A stretch of DNA of 64,000 nucleotides from NCBI GenBank assembly GCA_023313575.1, contig JAJTTP010000005.1:1-64000 (forward strand), read 5' to 3'. Made by a program: the position numbers and the translations under genes. This document shows positions 59,783 through 64,000 of this stretch, one piece after another; position 1 is the stretch's first letter, and every line of letters begins with the position of its first letter. The stretch comes from Eutypella sp. D-1. Taxonomy: Eukaryota > Ascomycota > Sordariomycetes > Xylariales > Diatrypaceae. Under the pieces are notes generated by a model. The model saw nothing but the letters and a program-made list of their open reading frames with translations, was not told the origin of the DNA and made no database searches.

Positions 59783-60964
59783 CGTTGAGGTCTACAATGA
59801 CATACGCAAGGACAAACGGAGGCCCGAGGTGTTGATCAGTAAGAGTAGAGAGGCCCATTTGGTGATACTTCCCTCGTCTGAAACGTCTTATATAGCATAT
59901 ATCTGTCCCTCAAAGAATGGCCTAGACTCCTGAATACCCGACTACTACGCTATAAAAAGATATGGTGCCGATGAGGCATTCTGTTTCCAACAGTTGGAGG
60001 CCATTGGGGTAAATTTCCCCGCAACCGCATTTTTCCTTGCTTAGCGTCTCTGTGCCATAACATGCCCCGAAAGAAACGAAAGAAACTTGTATATTTTCCA
60101 CGAGTGATGTTATGAGGCCTCGGGAAGTTACGCACTAAGCTCGCTAACGGGATGAAGGTCTCAGGCCGCACCGTGAGGATCTCAGACACGGTCAAACTGC
60201 GTTACACACCCATGTAGCAACGCCCCTTGGTAAAGCAACACTTGAACCCAACTAACGATCCCGGCTAAAGTCGAGGAGAACAGCGAAAGGCAACCGATTA
60301 CCTCGTACTTCCCTGCCTAGAACGCTCTATTTATAACTAGAACTACCTATTCACCCGTGGTGGCTAGTAATCAAGAATCAGAGTGATCAGAAAGACATAG
60401 GGGAAAGAAGGTGGGAAAGACGAAAAGGACTGAACGAGGACGCTGGATATAGGGCGAACTCCTTTCCGACGATGATCCATAAATGATAGATAAATATTGA
60501 TACAGGAAAGATTGGTGGTGTATGTCTGTACAGGTATTCTCTCCTGTGTCTGTCAACACTATCGATCAAGCCTCATATAGAGTTCGTGAAGATACGACAG
60601 CAAACACATGCAAAATTATCGTCGACGAGCCCACCGGACCCTATTTAACTGTTGTAGATATATATTCTTTCCACTCTGAACACCCTGAATGAATAACCGG
60701 AACTTTAAAATCTGGTCGAACACTACCCGCCTCTTGTTTGTCTACGTTACTAGTTGCCAATCTGACTGATTTACCACTACCACGTAACATGATAGAAGAA
60801 GTTTTGGCGGTCTAGAGAAACTTATGTAGGCAGCCGCAGGCAATCTCCATAGTACATACACATACACGTATCTATCCGTCTGCCACGAATTTTGGGAGCC
60901 AGTAACAGTATCCCTCCCCCCTCTATTCACACATAATAGAAGTCGGCCATAGTATAAAAAAAAG
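59783..60964. other. intergenic, GH79 promoter side
   Basis: No gene supported. Antisense frames such as 59950-60195 show no domain. Near 60955-60963 lies the A-run that is the T8 terminator of the tRNA-like gene. Confidence 0.5.
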
Positions 60965-61200
60965 TAGCCGGTATGGGACTTGAACCCATGTCTTCAGAAT
61001 TTCATCCAACGTCCAGGAGTTGCCCCCCAACCGGGGCTGCGACGTCTTGGGGTAGTCAGGCCCAGGGCACTGGCCACTGCCGGACATATCTGTCCCAAAG
61101 CAGGTCTAGACATGGCCAGTTGGCCCACGCCGCCGCAGTTCGATTGGGCTCCCAAGTGGCCTATTGGGATCTGATGTGCTAGCCACTGCACCAACCAGCC
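60965..61200 (-). tRNA. tRNA-like gene, type I cloverleaf split by a 164-nt insert
   Basis: Both ends fold as one tRNA. The acceptor strands GGCTGGT and ACCGGCT pair over 7 bp (two G-U). The D stem is GTGC/GCAC, the anticodon stem TCAGA/TCTGA (perfect) and the T stem ATGGG/CCCAT with loop TTCAAGT. An A box (TGGTGCAGTGGC), a B box (GGTTCAAGTCC) and a T8 run directly after the 3' end support Pol III transcription. The insert (61000-61163) sits after position 37, the normal tRNA intron site, and its start can form a CCCAA/TTGGG hairpin with the anticodon loop. Removing it leaves 72 nt. The loop reads T-C-C-C-A-A-T, so the nominal anticodon is CCA (Trp), but position 33 is C instead of the near-universal U. 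It may be a tRNA-Trp with an exceptional intron, a pseudo-tRNA or a tRNA-derived repeat. Confidence 0.6.
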
Positions 61201-61577
61201 CTTGTTGTTGCTATTGTTGTTGGAAGATCGAGCTGTGAAAACGATATAAGAAACCTGGAACGAGTCTCGGGTCAGTCTCGGCTGCTGACTGACACTGTTC
61301 GTATTATGGTCAGTGCACGCATCAGTATCGATATGGAAAAGGGGGAAGCAATCAAAGAACTAGGCAAGTACAATACTACTGATACGACACCTCAGACACT
61401 TGAGATTTACGTCTTTGTAGGGTTTAACATAATAGGCTGGAGGATTGATTACCGTAACGCGTCTAAGGCCACCAACTTTGAAGTTGTTTAAAAACAGCTT
61501 CGTTTGTATTCCCGTCGATGGGCAGATGAAGAAATGCTCCCATTCGGACCGTTACTGACAGCAGGAACCGTGCTATG
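61201..61577. other. short intergenic space
   Basis: TTGTTG repeats directly upstream of the tRNA-like gene (61203-61222). A 61-codon frame at 61306-61491 (+) has no recognisable feature. Confidence 0.45.
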
Positions 61578-61874
61578 CTAGGCAAGCTCCGTCTTCTCCC
61601 CCCTTCTCCCCCACAGTCCGACTCGCCCCCATTGTAGTCGTTACAACAATCATTAAAGGGGCCCCATCCTATCAGCCAACGCCACGACGTCGCAGTTCTT
61701 GTCGCCGGAAGAATCGAGGACGTCCTCGTCCGCTATTTCTTTGCTGCATTTCTCCGTGACGGGCGGTACGTTCACGAAGACCGCGGCGACCCTCGCTTGG
61801 CACTTGCAGCCCAAGGCAAGAGGAGCGGCTAGCAGAGCAAGAGCCGCGGCAGATAGTAGGGCGGCGATTTGCAT
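61578..61874 (-). pseudogene. small secreted cysteine-rich protein gene with a one-base frameshift
   Basis: The intact frame (61874-61653) encodes 73 residues. MQIAALLSAAALALLAAPLA is a strong signal peptide, followed by GCKCQ and two further single Cys. The frame stops just after a GGGGCCCC tract at 61658-61665. In the frame shifted by one base, sequence continues for about 30 codons to a TAG at 61578 with a CC pair and a final SDC. The combined Cys order (CxC, C, C, CC, C) resembles small secreted fungal proteins I know of that end F-x2-CC-xn-SDC. No GT-AG intron of the needed length class exists across the break, so an extra base in the G4C4 tract (mutation or assembly error) is the simplest reading. 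Function unknown; effector-like by size and secretion only. If the short form is real, it is a complete 73-residue gene. Confidence 0.55.
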
Positions 61875-63290
61875 CGTTGGAAAACAGTGGACGCGTGAAC
61901 AAGAAGAGTAGGTGATCCCCGAGAAGTTGAAGGAAAGACAGAACTCCAGCTAGAGGGATACGAGCCAGCATTTTTTATCAAGCAGTGCCTTGCGTACGAA
62001 GTAACCGCAAATGTCAAGATCCTCTTACGCCGCCTACTGTTACTCGAGGTTTACATCTCGCATACCAGACTTCTCCAAGCTACAAAACCCACTCCGCTGT
62101 CCGATCATCACAGTGTCACGGATCCAGCTCCACGAACCCCAGTGACCAACCGACCGACCGGTGGACCAAGAAAGCCTCGAGAGATCCTTCGGATCGAAAA
62201 ATCAGATCAGCTCTGTGCGATTACCCCCGAACAGATCGTCATGGTCGTGTGCAGCTTGGGGCTTTGAAGGCCGGGGGGGGGGGGGGCTCCTCCAGCTTGT
62301 CCAGGTAAGTAAGCTATGTAAGGAGGACAGCAGCAGCTCAACGTGAAGGAAATGGCCTATGTCATGGTTCTATGTATGTGCGTAGTCAGTTTGGGATTAC
62401 AGAAAGTGTATCATGGCTTGTAGGTAAGGAGCAATGGAAAGTGTGGATTTGAGTGCATACGTAGCCAGGCGTTTAGGAGCTAGTTTCTTAAACCCCCTAT
62501 TTTAGGGATCCAGTGTGCGGAACATAGATGGACAGACTGGGGGGTTATAGAGGCGTGGGAGCGGGGAAGATGATCGATCTGGCCTTCAATTACTAATATT
62601 CTCGTCAACCCATCTTCTCGGACTTGTCTTGCCGTAGGTACTTACCTATCTATGTAGGGTAGCATTATGAGATGTTTTTAATTACTAGCTTGTCTATACG
62701 ACCCTTATTCTATATGATTCTTTTTTGCTATCTATTTACCTCTCAAGCTCCGCAGCCTCCAGTATCATCCCCAGGTGCGGGGGCCCACGAGCAATCATTG
62801 AGTTGGTGAGGTGATAGCCTATCTAGACACGCACATCTTATTGCGCTTTAGGCTATTGGAATAGAAGTAGCGATTATAATCCTATAGACTCACGAACGTG
62901 GGGACATTGCTACGATCCTGCTGCACTAAGGCAACTTTTGAAGGACAGGCATTATTTGAAAAGTGGTATAGTATGTGAACGTGAGTTATATATGTGTATA
63001 TATATGCAGTGCATCTCGGCAGAACCGTTGGCATATCTCCACCCGCCTAGCCTGTCTATCTCTATATTCTATCTTTCGTCAGGGCAGCAGCGCTAACAAG
63101 TATATATACAAGGCGTGTACAAAGTCGTGTTACAGTTGTGAAACGAAGCAACTCTCAAAGCCACATCTCAGAGCGCCTGGCTTCCCGAGTGATCCTGTTC
63201 GTGGATTCCCCCTTTCCTCTGCTTGGAAGGGCAAGACGCGTTCTATTCAAGCGTGGCAGTCCCGGAGGGCTGAGGATATCTCATCTCAAG
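61875..63290. other. intergenic between small secreted protein and PPR gene
   Basis: No gene supported. Contains a G-run of about 13 near 62273-62286 and a TATATATG stretch near 62993-63008. Confidence 0.5.
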
Positions 63291-64000
63291 TTAATATCGA
63301 AACAGAGTTTCTCTTCTCCGCTTAAGCGCGGTGACGTGCCGGTCCCACCTCTTCTGGGCCTCGGCGAGTTGGGCCGCGAACTCAGCATCCGCATGTGGTC
63401 CAGTAGTATCATGTGGTCCAGTGGTATCATGTGGTCCAGGGACGGGACGAGGGTTCAAGAAAATGGGCTTGTCCGTCGATATAGACCCCCCTTGGTAGCT
63501 ATACTGGTTAGTCTGTTTCGTCTCCTCCGTGATAGGCGGGCTGCCTTTTTTGGACGATCCCGAAAGCAGAAAAGACTCTGGGGAACGCGGGGGCTCTGGC
63601 AAGAGAGCGCTCTCCTTGCGCGACTCCTCGAGCAGCTTGACGGCCTGCTCCCTGCGGTCGCGGGAAAGGAGACTGAAGGCTTCGACGGTGCGGTCATCGG
63701 AATGGAAGCCAGCGCGCTCGAGCAAGCGCATGGCGCGGACGGCGCCCTCGGCGTCGCCGACGCGGGCAAAGGCGTTGATCAGCGCGTTCCAGGTTGCGAG
63801 GTTGGGCTGGATGTCGCCCAGCATGGACATCATGTCCAGCACATCTAGGGCTCCCTGGACGTGCTGGTGGTTCTTAAAGCCATTCAGAAGTATGGTCCAC
63901 GTGTGGATGGACGGGGGCGGGTGGCGGACGTTCTTGCCTGTGCGGCTCTTCTCTAGCCGCGCTCTTATCATCATGTGGGCAACGACGCGTATGGGCGCAT
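63291..64000 (-). CDS. pentatricopeptide repeat (PPR) protein, C-terminal part
   Basis: The gene enters from the right edge; the frame is open to the window end, so the start lies outside. 236 residues up to the stop are visible. At least two PPR units are clear: HTWTILLNGFKNHQHVQGAL and ATWNALINAFARVGDAEGAV, each a helix-turn-helix of about 35 residues with the typical T/N start. The rest is charged and poorly conserved, with a GPHDTT repeat, and ends in a basic helix (ALKRRRETLFRY). PPR proteins bind organellar RNA one base per repeat, and in fungi they act mostly in mitochondria. An N-terminal targeting signal cannot be seen. The ATG at 63974 is internal. Confidence 0.85.
   Translation of the reverse strand, partial: APIRVVAHMMIRARLEKSRTGKNVRHPPPSIHTWTILLNGFKNHQHVQGALDVLDMMSMLGDIQPNLATWNALINAFARVGDAEGAVRAMRLLERAGFHSDDRTVEAFSLLSRDRREQAVKLLEESRKESALLPEPPRSPESFLLSGSSKKGSPPITEETKQTNQYSYQGGSISTDKPIFLNPRPVPGPHDTTGPHDTTGPHADAEFAAQLAEAQKRWDRHVTALKRRRETLFRY
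63392..63440. repeat. 18-bp coding tandem repeat in the PPR gene
   Basis: Two full and one partial copy of an 18-bp unit starting CATGTGGTCCAG, encoding GPHDTT repeats. In-frame, so copy changes alter only length. Confidence 0.85.

Noticed and set aside
60973..61194. Small frames on both strands over the tRNA-like gene
   Set aside because: They translate the tRNA halves and GC-rich insert; the cloverleaf pairing explains the sequence better.
1..64000. CRISPR array, rRNA genes, intact transposons
   Set aside because: No spaced direct-repeat array, no rRNA-like sequence including 5S, and no transposase, reverse transcriptase or long terminal repeat pair was seen by eye.

Overview
The window is nuclear DNA of a filamentous ascomycete (Pezizomycotina). 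The signs are many short GT-AG spliceosomal introns of about 50-200 bp with CTGAC-type branch sites, Zn2Cys6 regulators, a nucleosidase-NACHT-ankyrin protein, an intron-bearing tRNA-Pro, and isolated genes on both strands rather than operons. Protein style and gene content suggest Sordariomycetes, perhaps Xylariales, but that is only an inference. Gene models below were built by joining reading frames at splice sites that keep the phase. Start and end coordinates are the outer limits of the coding sequence; exons are given in the evidence text.

Left third (1-20 kb), mostly conserved housekeeping genes: a partial DUF676 lipase (-), a flavin-containing monooxygenase (+), RNA exonuclease 3 (+), prohibitin-1 (-) divergent from QCR8 (+), and a CorA-like membrane protein (-). 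A large nucleosidase-NACHT-ankyrin protein (-), a fungal NLR-type immune or allorecognition receptor, ends this block. Prohibitin-1 and QCR8 are both inner mitochondrial membrane proteins and share a 752-bp promoter with several CCAAT boxes.

Middle (20-37 kb): after a 4.5-kb space come a Yck-type casein kinase 1 (+), a p24 cargo receptor (-), the SWR1/NuA4 subunit SWC4 (+) and a Zn2Cys6 transcription factor (-).

A 13.4-kb stretch (37.3-50.7 kb) has no gene I can support. It is a patchwork of GC-rich and AT-rich DNA with a repeated CTAGGTAC-type palindrome and short tandem repeats.

Right part (50.7-64 kb), more accessory in character: a Zn2Cys6 DNA-binding domain fused to a maltose/NodL-type O-acetyltransferase, a tRNA-Pro(UGG) with a 17-nt intron, a secreted M43-like metalloprotease, a secreted GH79 beta-glucuronidase-like enzyme, and a Pol III tRNA-like gene interrupted by a 164-nt insert. 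A small secreted cysteine-rich protein broken by a one-base shift and a PPR protein running off the right edge complete it. The secreted hydrolases and the small secreted protein lie within about 6.5 kb of each other, fitting a lifestyle-related region, but nothing shows they act as one pathway.

I found no operon-like novel system. The items most worth following are the NLR, the DNA-binding/acetyltransferase fusion, the interrupted tRNA-like gene, the terminal intron of the casein kinase and the frameshifted small secreted protein.
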